In this document: piece by piece, positions 24,243 through 33,122 of the stretch
How positions within the stretch are numbered: the first letter of the stretch is position 1
Layout of the letters: each line of letters opens with the position of its first letter
Source of the DNA: Selenomonadales bacterium
GTDB lineage: Bacteria; Bacillota; Negativicutes; Sporomusales; UBA7701
Direction of reading: 5' to 3'
Assembly (NCBI GenBank): GCA_029976065.1
Contig: JARKNV010000079.1
Coordinates: 1-64,000, forward strand
Length of the DNA: 64,000 nucleotides
Notes under the pieces: model-generated
Told to the model about the DNA's origin: nothing
Seen by the model: the letters and a program-made list of their open reading frames with translations, nothing else
The model's database searches: none
Translations under genes and position numbers: made by a program

Positions 24243-25184
24243 ATGGGAAAAACACTTGTCCTGGCCGTGGGCGGCAATGCGATCACACGGGCCAAGGAAA
24301 AGGGCACCAGAGACGAGCAATGGTTAAACATCAGAACCACCTGTCGCTACATCGCCGAACTCGTCGGCCAGGGGCACCGCATCCTCATCACCCATGGCAA
24401 CGGACCGCAGGTCGGCAACCTGCTGCTCAAAAACGAACTCACCAAGGACGTCGTCCCGCCGATGCCGCTTGACGTATGCGTCTCCAACACCCAAGGCTCG
24501 CTGGGCTACGGCATCTGCCAGAACCTCCGCAACGCCCTGGCGGCGCTCGGGTCGAAAGTCCCCGTCGCCGCCGTCGTCACCCAGGTCGTCGTCAGCGGCG
24601 ACGACCCCGCCTTCCAAAATCCGACGAAATTTATCGGCCCGTTCTTCAGCGAGGAACAGGCCGCGGCCATCATGGCCGAAAAGAAATACACTCTCAAAGA
24701 AGACAGCGGCCGGGGCTGGCGGCGCGTCGTCCCTTCCCCCGAGCCGCAGGAAATCCTCGAAAAAGACGCCGTAAAGGCGCTGCTGGGCGCGGGCTTCGTC
24801 GTCGTCGCCGGCGGCGGCGGCGGCATCCCGGTGGTGCGTACCGCCGAAGGAACCCGCGGCGTCGAGGCGGTGGTCGACAAAGACATGGCCGGCCAGCTGC
24901 TGGCGGGCGGCATCGGCGCCGACGCCCTCTTCCTCCTTACCGACGTCGACCGGGTCTGCATAAACTTCGGCCGCCCCGACCAGCGGCCGTTTTCCCGCCT
25001 TACCGTGGCGGAAGCGCGGCGCTACCAGGCCGAGGGGCACTTCCCGCCCGGCAGCATGGGCCCGAAAGTCGAGGCCGCCATTCGTTTCGCCTCCTCCGCC
25101 CCCGGCCGGGAGGCCGTCATCGTCGCCCTGGAAAACGCCCACCTGGCATTCAGCGGCGAAAGCGGCACCGTTATCAGCCAGTAG
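24243..25184 (+). CDS. arcC: Carbamate kinase
   Basis: 313 aa from ATG 24243 (CGGAGGGAGAG upstream). Amino-acid kinase fold: VLAVGGNAIT at 5-14, THGNGPQVGNLLL near 50-62, and ADALFLLTDVDRVCINFG near 220-237. It makes ATP and carbamate from carbamoyl phosphate and ADP. No arginine deiminase or ornithine carbamoyltransferase is nearby; the next gene is a purine permease, so the carbamoyl phosphate may come from purine or allantoin breakdown. Confidence 0.93.
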   Translation: MGKTLVLAVGGNAITRAKEKGTRDEQWLNIRTTCRYIAELVGQGHRILITHGNGPQVGNLLLKNELTKDVVPPMPLDVCVSNTQGSLGYGICQNLRNALAALGSKVPVAAVVTQVVVSGDDPAFQNPTKFIGPFFSEEQAAAIMAEKKYTLKEDSGRGWRRVVPSPEPQEILEKDAVKALLGAGFVVVAGGGGGIPVVRTAEGTRGVEAVVDKDMAGQLLAGGIGADALFLLTDVDRVCINFGRPDQRPFSRLTVAEARRYQAEGHFPPGSMGPKVEAAIRFASSAPGREAVIVALENAHLAFSGESGTVISQ

Positions 25185-25211
25185 ATAAGCCGACAGAAAG
25201 GGATTGGGACA

Positions 25212-26921
25212 ATGACCTCAGGTAAAAAAGCGGCCGAGCTCGACTATGGCGTCGACGACAACCCGCCGCTCCTCGTCGCCCTGCCGCTTGCCTTCCAGCA
25301 AGTCGTCATGATGTCCATCGACCTCATCTTCCCGGTGCTCGTCGTCCAGGCCGTCACCGGCGGTCTTCAGCTGGCGCAGAGCTACGTCAGCCTCACCATG
25401 CTCGCCATCGGCGCCGGCACGCTGCTGCAGTCCCTCCACAAAGGGCCGGTAGGCTCGCGCTATTTCTGCCCCCAGGAGGCGGGCGCCCTCTACTTCCCGG
25501 CGTCCGTGCTGGCGGCCCAGAAAGGCGGCATGCCGCTCGTGCTCGGCATGACCGCGCTCGCCGGGATGGCCGAAATCTTCCTGTCGCAGATCATCCACCG
25601 CTTCCGCTCCCTTTTCCCGCCCGAACTGGCCGGGCTTGTCGTCGTCATGATCGGCGTCACCATCATCCCTGTCTCGATCACCAACTTCCTCGGCGTGGAC
25701 AATGGCGTCATCGACCCGCCCGCCATGTCCGTCGGCGTCATAACCCTCGCCGTCATGGTGGGGACCAACGTCTGGGGTCGCGGGCATCTGCGCCAGTACT
25801 CCATCCTCGTAGGCATGCTCGCCGGCTACCTGGCGGCCTATATCCTCGGCAACCTCACCGGCGCCCACCTCGCGCAGCTCGGCGAGCTGCCCGTCATCGC
25901 CGCCCCCGACTTCAGCTTCGTCGGCTGGTCGTTCGACGCGGGGCTCGTCCTCCCCTTCCTGCTCGCCGTCGTCTGCTCCTCGCTCAAAACCATCGGCAAC
26001 GTCACCACCTGCCAAAAGGCCAATGACCCCGACTGGAAGCGGCTCGACATGAAAAGCACCAAAGGCAGCCTGCTGGCCGAAGGCCTCTCCACCACGTTCG
26101 GCGGCCTGATCGGCGGCATGGGCCTCAACACCAGCTCCGGCAGCATCGGCCTGTCGATCGCCACCGGCGTCACCAGCCGCCGTCTCGGCTTCTTCGTCGG
26201 CGGCATGTTCCTCGTCCTCGCCTTTTTCCCCAAGGCGTCCGCCCTGGTCGCCGTCATGCCCAGACCGGTAATGGGCGCCACCCTCATCGTCGTCATCTGC
26301 TTCGTAATCGTCACCGGCTTTCAGATCATCCTCTCCCGGATGCTCGACAACCGCAAAATATACATAATCGGCCTTTCCCTCGTGTTCGGCCTCAGCGTCA
26401 GCATGGTCCCCGGCCTCCATCAGGTCGCCCACCCCGGCCTGCAGCCGCTGTTCAACTCCGCCTTCTCCCTGGCGACCGTCACCGCCATCCTCCTCAACCT
26501 GCTGTTCCGCATCGGCGTCGCCCAGCGGCGCAGCGCCGCAATCGCGCCGGGGCCGGCGGCTTCGGCAGCGGTGTTCGAATTCCTCGAAAGCGCCGGCGCC
26601 AGCTGGGGCGCCCGCCGCGACGTCATCCACCGCGCCGAGTCGGCCCTGACCGAGTTCATGGAATCGGCCGGCTCCCTTGGCCTGGCCGACGGCAAAGTTC
26701 AAATCGCCGCCAGCTTCGACGAATTCGACGTCAATATCGACCTCGCCTATAGCGGCCGGATGATGGAATTCAGCCTCGACCGCCCCACCCAGAACGAACT
26801 CATGGAAGACGACGACGCCTTCATCCGCCTTTCCGGCTTCATGATCCGCCAGTACACCGACAGCATCAAAACCTCCCAGGGCGACGGGGTCTGTAAAATA
26901 AGGCTGCACTTCGCCCACTGA
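25212..26921 (+). CDS. NCS2-family purine permease with C-terminal GHKL-like extension
   Basis: 569 aa, about 120 longer than the usual NCS2 carrier. Residues 1-440 hold about fourteen membrane segments with the substrate-site motif GLIGGMGLNTSSGSIGLS near 297-314. Residues 445-569 are soluble; the stretch RAESALTEFMESAG and the end GDGVCKIRLHF resemble a degenerate GHKL/anti-sigma-type ATPase fold, an assignment I hold loosely. It is 27 nt after the carbamate kinase gene and likely imports xanthine, urate or uracil-type bases. The extension could gate transport or bind a partner protein. Confidence 0.85.
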   Translation: MTSGKKAAELDYGVDDNPPLLVALPLAFQQVVMMSIDLIFPVLVVQAVTGGLQLAQSYVSLTMLAIGAGTLLQSLHKGPVGSRYFCPQEAGALYFPASVLAAQKGGMPLVLGMTALAGMAEIFLSQIIHRFRSLFPPELAGLVVVMIGVTIIPVSITNFLGVDNGVIDPPAMSVGVITLAVMVGTNVWGRGHLRQYSILVGMLAGYLAAYILGNLTGAHLAQLGELPVIAAPDFSFVGWSFDAGLVLPFLLAVVCSSLKTIGNVTTCQKANDPDWKRLDMKSTKGSLLAEGLSTTFGGLIGGMGLNTSSGSIGLSIATGVTSRRLGFFVGGMFLVLAFFPKASALVAVMPRPVMGATLIVVICFVIVTGFQIILSRMLDNRKIYIIGLSLVFGLSVSMVPGLHQVAHPGLQPLFNSAFSLATVTAILLNLLFRIGVAQRRSAAIAPGPAASAAVFEFLESAGASWGARRDVIHRAESALTEFMESAGSLGLADGKVQIAASFDEFDVNIDLAYSGRMMEFSLDRPTQNELMEDDDAFIRLSGFMIRQYTDSIKTSQGDGVCKIRLHFAH

Positions 26922-26941
26922 TCCGCGCGGACTCCTCCGCG

Positions 26942-27250
26942 CTAGCTACCGAATGGCTTATCGGCGGCGACTATTTCCTTCATGGCCGCATCTACCGCTT
27001 CGTTGCTGCCGAAGAAAGCAATGGTGCTCACGTGCTGGGGGCAACTGCCGGTGATTTCGACGGCAATAACATTGCCCGCCTTTTGGGCGATATCGGCATA
27101 ATAAAATAAGCAGGGGAGATTGGTCTGCACCAGTCCCACGGCATCAAAACGCCTGTCCTTTAACTGTTCCTTTGCTTCGTTCGCCATCCTGCGCGTCAGC
27201 ATGGCCAGGGTGCCGGGGCGGGGGGCCCGGATGGTACGGGCGAAGATCAA
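26942..27250 (-). CDS. Lone bacterial microcompartment (BMC) shell protein
   Basis: 102 aa from TTG 27250, with GGGAGG 8 nt upstream. The BMC fold is readable: FDAVGLVQTNLPCLFYYADI, then the AGNV strand and GSNEAVDAAMKEI as final helix. It is diverged from PduA/EutM types and has about 38 extra N-terminal residues (RTIRAPRPGTLAMLTRRMAN). It stands alone on the minus strand, 220 bp from the B12 riboswitch and 5 kb before the pdu operon. It may be a specialised facet or vertex-associated shell protein of the same compartment. Confidence 0.8.
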   Translation of the reverse strand: MIFARTIRAPRPGTLAMLTRRMANEAKEQLKDRRFDAVGLVQTNLPCLFYYADIAQKAGNVIAVEITGSCPQHVSTIAFFGSNEAVDAAMKEIVAADKPFGS

Positions 27251-27467
27251 TATCGTCACCTCCCTTTTTTTGTAGGGTTTCGCAACAGCAGAGGAAATCC
27301 TTGGGGTTCTTTTGCTGCATTTTCCCATTATCTTGTTTTCAGTTTTTCCTATAAGACAATTTTAAGCGGTAATGTGAATATCTTGCCATGTTGTTTTTTT
27401 CGGCAGGATAATTCGGCCCGGCCGGGGAAGCAGTCCCCAGAGTTTGGCAATTGAATAGCGATCCACC

Positions 27468-27641
27468 GATCAGGTGCCTCTTCGACGAAGAGGTGAAAAG
27501 GGAAGTTCGGACGGGATTTGCCTGACAGATCCCGAAACGACGCGGTCGCGCCACTGTAAGCGGGGAACAGCCTTGCGGGAACCCACCGGCAACGGGAAGG
27601 GGCATGGCTGTGATGAGCCGTAGCCAGGAGACCTGCCTGTG
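27468..27641 (+). promoter_or_regulatory. Cobalamin (adenosylcobalamin) riboswitch
   Basis: The conserved elements appear in order: CAGGTGCC with AGGTGAAAAGGGAA (27470-27504), the GCGCCACTGTAAGCGGGG core (about 27548-27565), and the B12 box GCCAGGAGACCTGCC (27623-27637). It lies upstream of cobT with an intrinsic terminator between, so B12 excess should stop cobT transcription. Confidence 0.95.
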
Positions 27642-27698
27642 AGGCTGTCATGTGTCCCCGCGCCAGGGATAGTGCCAGAAGGATAGGATTTTGACAAG

Positions 27699-27735
27699 CA
27701 AAAGCCCTAGCCTTTTTTGGCTCGGGCTTTTCATA
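27699..27735 (+). terminator. Riboswitch-controlled terminator
   Basis: CAAAAGCCCTAGCC / GGCTCGGGCTTTT around a T-rich loop, placed between the B12 riboswitch and cobT: the expression platform. Confidence 0.8.
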
Positions 27736-27765
27736 TGCGGCTACAAATGAGGAGGAGGAGACCAT

Positions 27766-28806
27766 ATGGCCTATCAGGAAAGTGTTGACGCCCTTATCGA
27801 CGGGATGGCTAAACCGCCGGGGAGCCTCGGTCTGCTGGAGAAGCACGTAAAACGCGTTTTGCTGTGCTGGGGAGAACTGCGGGAGCTCAAGCCCTACCAT
27901 TTGGTTTTTGCCGCCGACAACGGCGTGGTGGAAGAAGGGGTAGCCGCGTTTCCGCCGGTGATCACATACCTTCAGGCCAAAAACATGCTCGCCGGCCGGG
28001 CCACGATCAACGCTTTCTGCCGCTGCTTCGGCATACCGTGTGAAGTCGTCGACGTAGGCGTCGATGCGCCCGAGCCGGCCGGCACCAACCTCAAGCCCGC
28101 CAACGGCAGCAAGAATTTTACCAGGGAACCGGCGATGAGCGAAACCGAGTATGAATACGTGCGGGCGGCTGTGGCCGGCCGGGTCCGGACGCTGGCCGAA
28201 CACGGCTGCAACCTGTTTTCGTTCGGCGAGATGGGCATCGGCAATACGACCACGTCCTCGGCCGTATTGCACGGGCTTACCGGCATCGAGCCCGAATTCG
28301 TCGTCGGTTACGGCGCGAGCCCGCCGAGCGGTGAACTAGTGAAAAGAAAGCGCAGCGCCATTGTCAAAGGGATGGAGCTGCACAAGGAGAGCATGCTCTC
28401 TGTTCACGACATTTTGCGCTGCCTGGGCGGTTTCGATATCGCGGCAATGTGCGCCGCGATGCTGAAATGTACGGAACTGCGCATTCCTTTCGTGATCGAC
28501 GGCTTTATCAGCGCCGTGGCCTTTGCCTGCGCCAGCCGCATCGATGAGCAGGCGAAACGCTACGCCATACCGTCCCATCTTTCCAAGGAGCCGGGGATGA
28601 TCTATGCTTTGCTGCTGGGCGGAATCCTGGCGGACGAGGTGCCGATAAGGGCCAACATGGCCCTTGGCGAAGGCACCGGCGCGGTGCTGATGGTGGGGCT
28701 GCTGAAGGCGATGCTGCACGCCGTCGAATCCACTGCCAGGATGGCCGACTTCGACCTGGGCGGGGACGCGGCGGTGAAGGCGGCGGAGCAAATAGGCTCG
28801 GCATAA
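27766..28806 (+). CDS. cobT: Nicotinate-nucleotide-dimethylbenzimidazole phosphoribosyltransferase
   Basis: 346 aa, the family's usual length. KPPGSLGLLEKH at 16-27, FAADNGVVEEGV at 47-58, FGEMGIGNTTTSSAV near 148-162 and the catalytic Glu in ALGEGTGAVLM near 304-314 are typical. It makes alpha-ribazole phosphate for the lower ligand of B12. AGGAGGAGG precedes the ATG. A B12 riboswitch controls it; B12 supply is needed by the pdu diol dehydratase encoded downstream. Confidence 0.96.
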   Translation: MAYQESVDALIDGMAKPPGSLGLLEKHVKRVLLCWGELRELKPYHLVFAADNGVVEEGVAAFPPVITYLQAKNMLAGRATINAFCRCFGIPCEVVDVGVDAPEPAGTNLKPANGSKNFTREPAMSETEYEYVRAAVAGRVRTLAEHGCNLFSFGEMGIGNTTTSSAVLHGLTGIEPEFVVGYGASPPSGELVKRKRSAIVKGMELHKESMLSVHDILRCLGGFDIAAMCAAMLKCTELRIPFVIDGFISAVAFACASRIDEQAKRYAIPSHLSKEPGMIYALLLGGILADEVPIRANMALGEGTGAVLMVGLLKAMLHAVESTARMADFDLGGDAAVKAAEQIGSA

Positions 28807-28924
28807 GGTAAGATTGCCAATTTATAGTTAATTTTTGCCAATGGAAGGGAAATCATTCCTTGGTGTACAAATAATCCCAACATGACGAGGGGAATCTCTC
28901 TGGTTTTGTTGGGAGGGTGGACCT

Positions 28925-30148
28925 GTGCAAAAGTATAACAGCTTTGCATTGGGTGAGATCGTCAATACCAAGATACTGCAGGAGATACAGGATAAATTCT
29001 GCGACGCGACGGGGCTGGCGGCCGTAATTGTCGACGTTGACGGCAAACCGGTCACTTCGCCCAGCAATTTCACGAATTTCTGCAAGATGATCCGCGCCAC
29101 CCCCGTCGGCCTGGCCCGCTGCATGGCCAGCGACGACAAGTACGGGCGGAAGGCGATGGAAAGACAGCAGCCGGTGATCTACCATTGCCATTCGGGGCTG
29201 ACCGATTTGGCGGCTCCCATCATCGTCAACAACGAATATCTGGGGGCGTTTTTGGCCGGGCAGGTTATCCTTCCCCAGGACGCCGACAAGAGAAATACGC
29301 TGTGGACCCAAACGGCCGACCTGGGCTTTACCGCCGAGGCCGTCGAGGACATTACCGCGACGATCGCCGTTGTTCCGGAGAACAGGGTGAAGGCCGCCGC
29401 CCAGCTGGCGTATATCATGTCCAACTATATCGTGGAGATGGGCGTGACCAATATCACCCAGCGGCAGCTGATGACGGAGATGAAAGCCAAGGCCGACCTG
29501 GAGACGATGCTCAAGGCTAGCGAACTGAAGGCCCTGCAGTCTCAGGTCAACCCCCACTTTCTGTTCAATACCCTGAACTCGATCGCCAGGCTGGCGATGC
29601 TGGAGGGTGCCGAGCGGACCCAGAATATGGTGTACGCGCTGTCCGACCTCCTCCGCAACAACCTGCGGGATTTGGACCAGTTGAGCACCTTGAAGGACGA
29701 GATCAATTCCATCAGGGACTATCTGCTGATCCAGCAGGTTCGTTTCGGCGAAAGGGTCCAGGTCCAGATCGACGTGCGGGAAGATTTGCAGGAAATGCTT
29801 GTGCCGGTGATGACCCTGCAGCCGTTGGTGGAGAACGCAATAATCCACGGGCTGGAGCCGAAAAAGGAAGGCGGGGTCGTTCGCGTTTCCGCCGATGTCC
29901 GGGACGGGCGCGCCGTGGTAACCGTCGCCGACAGCGGCGTCGGCATGAGCCCGGAACGTGTTCGGGAAATCTTCCGGGAAGAGAAGCGGGCGGTTTCCAG
30001 GGGCCAGACCACCGGCCTGGGGATTATCAATGTCCACAAGCGCATTCAGAACCATTTCGGCGGCGAATACGGGGTTATCATCGACGGGCAGCCGGGAAAG
30101 GGTACGCTCATTCACGTTCACTTGCCTTTTTCGCGCTGTAATTTATAG
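28925..30148 (+). CDS. Sensor histidine kinase with PocR ligand-binding domain (LytS/YesM type)
   Basis: 407 aa from GTG 28925 (GGGAGGGTGG upstream). Residues 10-170 match the PocR domain (CDATGLAAVIVDVDGKPVT, GLARCMASDD, DLAAPIIVNNEYLGAFLAGQ). Residues 185-400 are a LytS-type kinase: phospho-acceptor His in QVNPHFLFNTLN, then LVENAIIHGLEP and DSGVGMSP/TGLGIINV of the ATPase. No membrane segment, so it senses a cytoplasmic ligand. In Salmonella a PocR domain fused to AraC HTH activates pdu and cob with propanediol; here the sensor and HTH are split into a two-component pair with the next gene. Confidence 0.93.
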   Translation: MQKYNSFALGEIVNTKILQEIQDKFCDATGLAAVIVDVDGKPVTSPSNFTNFCKMIRATPVGLARCMASDDKYGRKAMERQQPVIYHCHSGLTDLAAPIIVNNEYLGAFLAGQVILPQDADKRNTLWTQTADLGFTAEAVEDITATIAVVPENRVKAAAQLAYIMSNYIVEMGVTNITQRQLMTEMKAKADLETMLKASELKALQSQVNPHFLFNTLNSIARLAMLEGAERTQNMVYALSDLLRNNLRDLDQLSTLKDEINSIRDYLLIQQVRFGERVQVQIDVREDLQEMLVPVMTLQPLVENAIIHGLEPKKEGGVVRVSADVRDGRAVVTVADSGVGMSPERVREIFREEKRAVSRGQTTGLGIINVHKRIQNHFGGEYGVIIDGQPGKGTLIHVHLPFSRCNL

Positions 30149-30162
30149 GCCGGAGGACGGAC

Positions 30163-31797
30163 ATGTACAGGCTGCTGATTGTCGAGGACGAGCAACTGGA
30201 GCGGCAGGCGATCAGATATATCGTCGAAAAATACTGTACGGATATCGGCATCATCGGCGAAACCGGCGACGGCGACAGTGCGGTCGAGATCGCCGTCAGG
30301 GAGCAGCCCGACATCATCGTCATGGATATCCGCATCCCCGGAATCAACGGCTTGGAGGCCATCAAGCGCATCAAACGCTTTACGCCCGAATGCGCCATCA
30401 TCATCCTGACCGCCTTCGACGAATTCAATTACGCCCGCGAGGCCGTCACGCTGGGGGCGGCCGAATATCTTCTCAAGCCTGTCCGCCCCGAAGAACTGGC
30501 CAGGGTTCTGCAGCAGGTTGTCGGCCAGTTGAAAATAAGCGACGAAAAAAAGACGGAAGAAGCCCAACTCAGGCAATATCTGAACGGGGCGATGCCTTTT
30601 ATCCAGATGTCCTTCGCCCATGATTTGCTGTCGGGGTATTTCGACGACTTGGCGCTGCTGCGCCAGCGGGCCGCCTTTTTAGGCTTGCGGACCGACCCGG
30701 GCTTGGTTATCGTGCTCGGGGTCGACCAGTTCAATCTGCTGGCCCTAGACGAAGACGAGCTCAAAAAACAAGTGATGAAGCAGAAGATATACCGCAGCGT
30801 GTGCGAGGCGGTCGGGGCAGAAGCGCTGGTTACGCCCTTCGCCAATGATAAGATTATCGTCATATTGGGAGTGGAGCGGGGGAAAAGCCGGCAGGAAGTC
30901 AAGGACAAGGCGCGCGGGGCTGCCGAGAAGATTCGCGAGCGCCTTATGGCCGAACTGCACCAGACGGCCACGGTCGGCGTCGGCTGCTATCACGAGGATG
31001 CCCGCGATATTTACAAATCTTATTCGGAGGCGATGCGCGCCTATCAACAAAGCTTTTTCTTCGGCACCGACCAGCTGCTCTTTTTCGACGAACTGCCGGC
31101 AAGCAACTTTGGCCCTTTTGCCTATCCGTTCCAGAATGAAAGGGCGGTTTTGGAACAGGTCCGCTGCGGTTATCGCGAGACAGCCAAAGAAAAGCTGAGC
31201 TCTTTGCTCGAGCAGATTTTTCGCGACAATACCACTATCGAGACGGCCAAGGCCTGTGCCCTCGAGCTGTTGATAGTTCTTTCGCGGGCGGCGGTCGAAG
31301 GGGGCGGCAGCATCGAGAAGATGACGCTGCAGAATTTCGCCCTCATAAACCGGCTGGCGGAATGCCAGAACCACGGCCAGGTCTGCGGCCTGCTCATGAG
31401 CTCGCTGGACGAGCATATGAACAACATGATCGAGACGAGAAACACTGTCAACGGTAGGGTGATCAACAGAGCCTGCAACTTCATCGCCGACAACTGCAAC
31501 CGCAATCTGACCCTGGAGGAAGTTGCCCATAACGTTCATCTCAGTCCTTTTTATTTCAGCAAGGTCTTCAAAAAGGAAAAGGGCTGCAATTTCGTGGACT
31601 TTCTGACGAGAACCCGCGTGGAGCGATCCAAGAAACTGTTGCGCGACCCTGACCTGAGCGTCGTCCGGATCGCCCAGGAATCGGGCTATCAGGATGCCAG
31701 CTATTTCTGCAAGGTGTTCCGCCACGAGGAAGGCATGACACCCAACGAATACCGGAAAAAATACCTCAGGCAAAAGGCCCCGCCGGCGACGAAATAG
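30163..31797 (+). CDS. Response regulator, REC plus AraC-type HTH
   Basis: 544 aa. Receiver domain at 1-120 with the phospho-acceptor Asp in IIVMDIRIPGING near 54 and the conserved Lys in YLLKPVRP near 104; a long YesN-type middle domain (130-430); and a C-terminal AraC HTH at 440-540 (LTLEEVAHNVHLSPFYFSKVF, then IAQESGYQDASYFCKVFR). It starts 14 nt after the PocR-domain kinase and is its partner. The pdu operon begins 245 nt downstream and is the clear target, possibly with cobT. Confidence 0.94.
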   Translation: MYRLLIVEDEQLERQAIRYIVEKYCTDIGIIGETGDGDSAVEIAVREQPDIIVMDIRIPGINGLEAIKRIKRFTPECAIIILTAFDEFNYAREAVTLGAAEYLLKPVRPEELARVLQQVVGQLKISDEKKTEEAQLRQYLNGAMPFIQMSFAHDLLSGYFDDLALLRQRAAFLGLRTDPGLVIVLGVDQFNLLALDEDELKKQVMKQKIYRSVCEAVGAEALVTPFANDKIIVILGVERGKSRQEVKDKARGAAEKIRERLMAELHQTATVGVGCYHEDARDIYKSYSEAMRAYQQSFFFGTDQLLFFDELPASNFGPFAYPFQNERAVLEQVRCGYRETAKEKLSSLLEQIFRDNTTIETAKACALELLIVLSRAAVEGGGSIEKMTLQNFALINRLAECQNHGQVCGLLMSSLDEHMNNMIETRNTVNGRVINRACNFIADNCNRNLTLEEVAHNVHLSPFYFSKVFKKEKGCNFVDFLTRTRVERSKKLLRDPDLSVVRIAQESGYQDASYFCKVFRHEEGMTPNEYRKKYLRQKAPPATK

Positions 31798-31842
31798 CAT
31801 AGTCCCCATCGCGAGGCAATAATATATAAGGTTGGCGTAAAA

Positions 31843-31869
31843 AAGGACCGGGGGGTCCTTATTTTTTTG
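31843..31869 (+). terminator. Terminator after the response regulator gene
   Basis: AAGGACC-GGGG-GGTCCTT followed by ATTTTTTT. It isolates the regulator pair from the pdu operon. Confidence 0.88.
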
Positions 31870-32042
31870 CCAAAAGAAAACCAAATATTCGCAAAAATAT
31901 CCGATGCCTCCGCCTGAGCGAAAACTCGCCGGCGGATCACATGACAAGATAATGCCGCAAGACGGCAAAAGGGCCTCAAGGGGAGACGGCGCGCTGCGCC
32001 AATTTGTTTTAGCATGGAATCTGCGCCGGGGTGGGGGACGCC

Positions 32043-32384
32043 ATGAGTGCCGAAAAACCGCGGGTCATTCAAGAATACGTGCCGGGAAAACAGGTTACGC
32101 TGGCGCATCTGATCGCCCATCCCAAGCAGGAATTATGCGAAAAGCTGGGCATTGCCTCCTGCCAGGCGGTCGGCATTCTTACCATTACGCCGTGCGAAGC
32201 GGCGATCATTGCCGCTGATGTCGCCACCAAAACGGCGGCGGTGGAAATCGGTTTCCTCGACCGCTTCACCGGCTCGCTGGTGATAACCGGCAGCGTGTCG
32301 GCGGTAGAGACGGCCCTGGGCCAGGTAACCGCGCTGTTGTCGGAGCGGCTGGCTTTTACCGGCGCCCGCTTGACGACGTCCTGA
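32043..32384 (+). CDS. pduU: BMC shell protein, EutS/PduU type
   Basis: 113 aa from ATG 32043. The N-terminal [20 protein letters not shown] is the beta-barrel-forming start of EutS/PduU, followed by a circularly permuted BMC domain ([39 protein letters not shown]). It forms hexamers with a capped pore. First gene of the microcompartment operon. Confidence 0.9.
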   Translation: MSAEKPRVIQEYVPGKQVTLAHLIAHPKQELCEKLGIASCQAVGILTITPCEAAIIAADVATKTAAVEIGFLDRFTGSLVITGSVSAVETALGQVTALLSERLAFTGARLTTS

Positions 32385-32385
32385 C

Positions 32386-32826
32386 ATGAAGATTATGGTT
32401 GTCGGTCCGGCAGGTGTGGGCAAGACGTCGCTTATCCACGCGCTGGCAAAAAACAGCGCCGCAGTATTGAAGACCCAGGCCATCACCTTTAGCGGCGGCG
32501 CCATCGATACGCCGGGAGAATACGCGCAGATTCCCCGGTTTTATTCCGCCCTGCTGGTAACCTCGCTGGCGGCGGACGTCGTTCTGCTGCTGAGCGATGC
32601 CGCCAAGCCCGCGTTTGCCTTACCGCCGAACTTCGCCGGAATGTTCGTCAGACCAGTCGTCGGCGTGGTTACGAAAATCGACCTGCCTGGCGCCGACCCG
32701 GCGAAAGCCGAGAGTTGCCTCCGGCAGGCGGGGGTCGCATCGTCGGTCTTTCCGGTTTCGGTGGTGTCCGGTGAAGGGATCGGTGCGCTTTATCAGTTTC
32801 TCGAGGAAAGGAGGTGCGATTTATGA
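32386..32826 (+). CDS. pduV: EutP/PduV-like small GTPase
   Basis: 146 aa. Walker A GPAGVGKT at 7-14, switch motif DTPGEY at 44-49 and the base-recognition TKID at 95-98. PduV-type GTPases link to the shell, perhaps through PduU, and to compartment movement or positioning; its gene is here directly after the PduU-type gene, 1 nt apart, which fits. Its stop overlaps the next start. Confidence 0.88.
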   Translation: MKIMVVGPAGVGKTSLIHALAKNSAAVLKTQAITFSGGAIDTPGEYAQIPRFYSALLVTSLAADVVLLLSDAAKPAFALPPNFAGMFVRPVVGVVTKIDLPGADPAKAESCLRQAGVASSVFPVSVVSGEGIGALYQFLEERRCDL

Positions 32827-33098
32827 GCGAAGCGTTGGGCCTGGTAGAGACCAAAGGCTTGGTCGGCGCAATCGAGGCTGCCGACGCGATGGTAAAGGCT
32901 GCGAATGTTCTTCTGGTAGGTTATGAGAAAATCGGTTCCGGTCTTGTCACCGTCATGGTGCGGGGTGACGTGGGGGCCGTCAAGGCCGCTACCGACGCCG
33001 GAGCCGCCGCCGCCCAGAAAGTGGGCGAAGTCGTTTCGGTTCATGTCATTCCGCGGCCGCACGCCGATGTGGAAAAAATCCTTCCCAAGTTAAAGTAA
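32823..33098 (+). CDS. pduA: BMC-H shell protein, PduA type
   Basis: 91 aa from ATG 32823, preceded by AAAGGAGG. A minimal BMC hexamer protein: [40 protein letters not shown] and the [15 protein letters not shown] end. Its pore would pass propanediol. It is almost identical to the shell gene at 39666, a second copy in the same operon. Confidence 0.95.
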   Translation: MSEALGLVETKGLVGAIEAADAMVKAANVLLVGYEKIGSGLVTVMVRGDVGAVKAATDAGAAAAQKVGEVVSVHVIPRPHADVEKILPKLK

Positions 33099-33122
33099 GC
33101 AGAAAAATGGAGGTGGATATCC

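Noticed and set aside
25218-26918. 566-codon minus-strand open frame
   Set aside because: Exactly mirrors the purine permease; low-complexity Gly/Asp/Glu/Ala composition.
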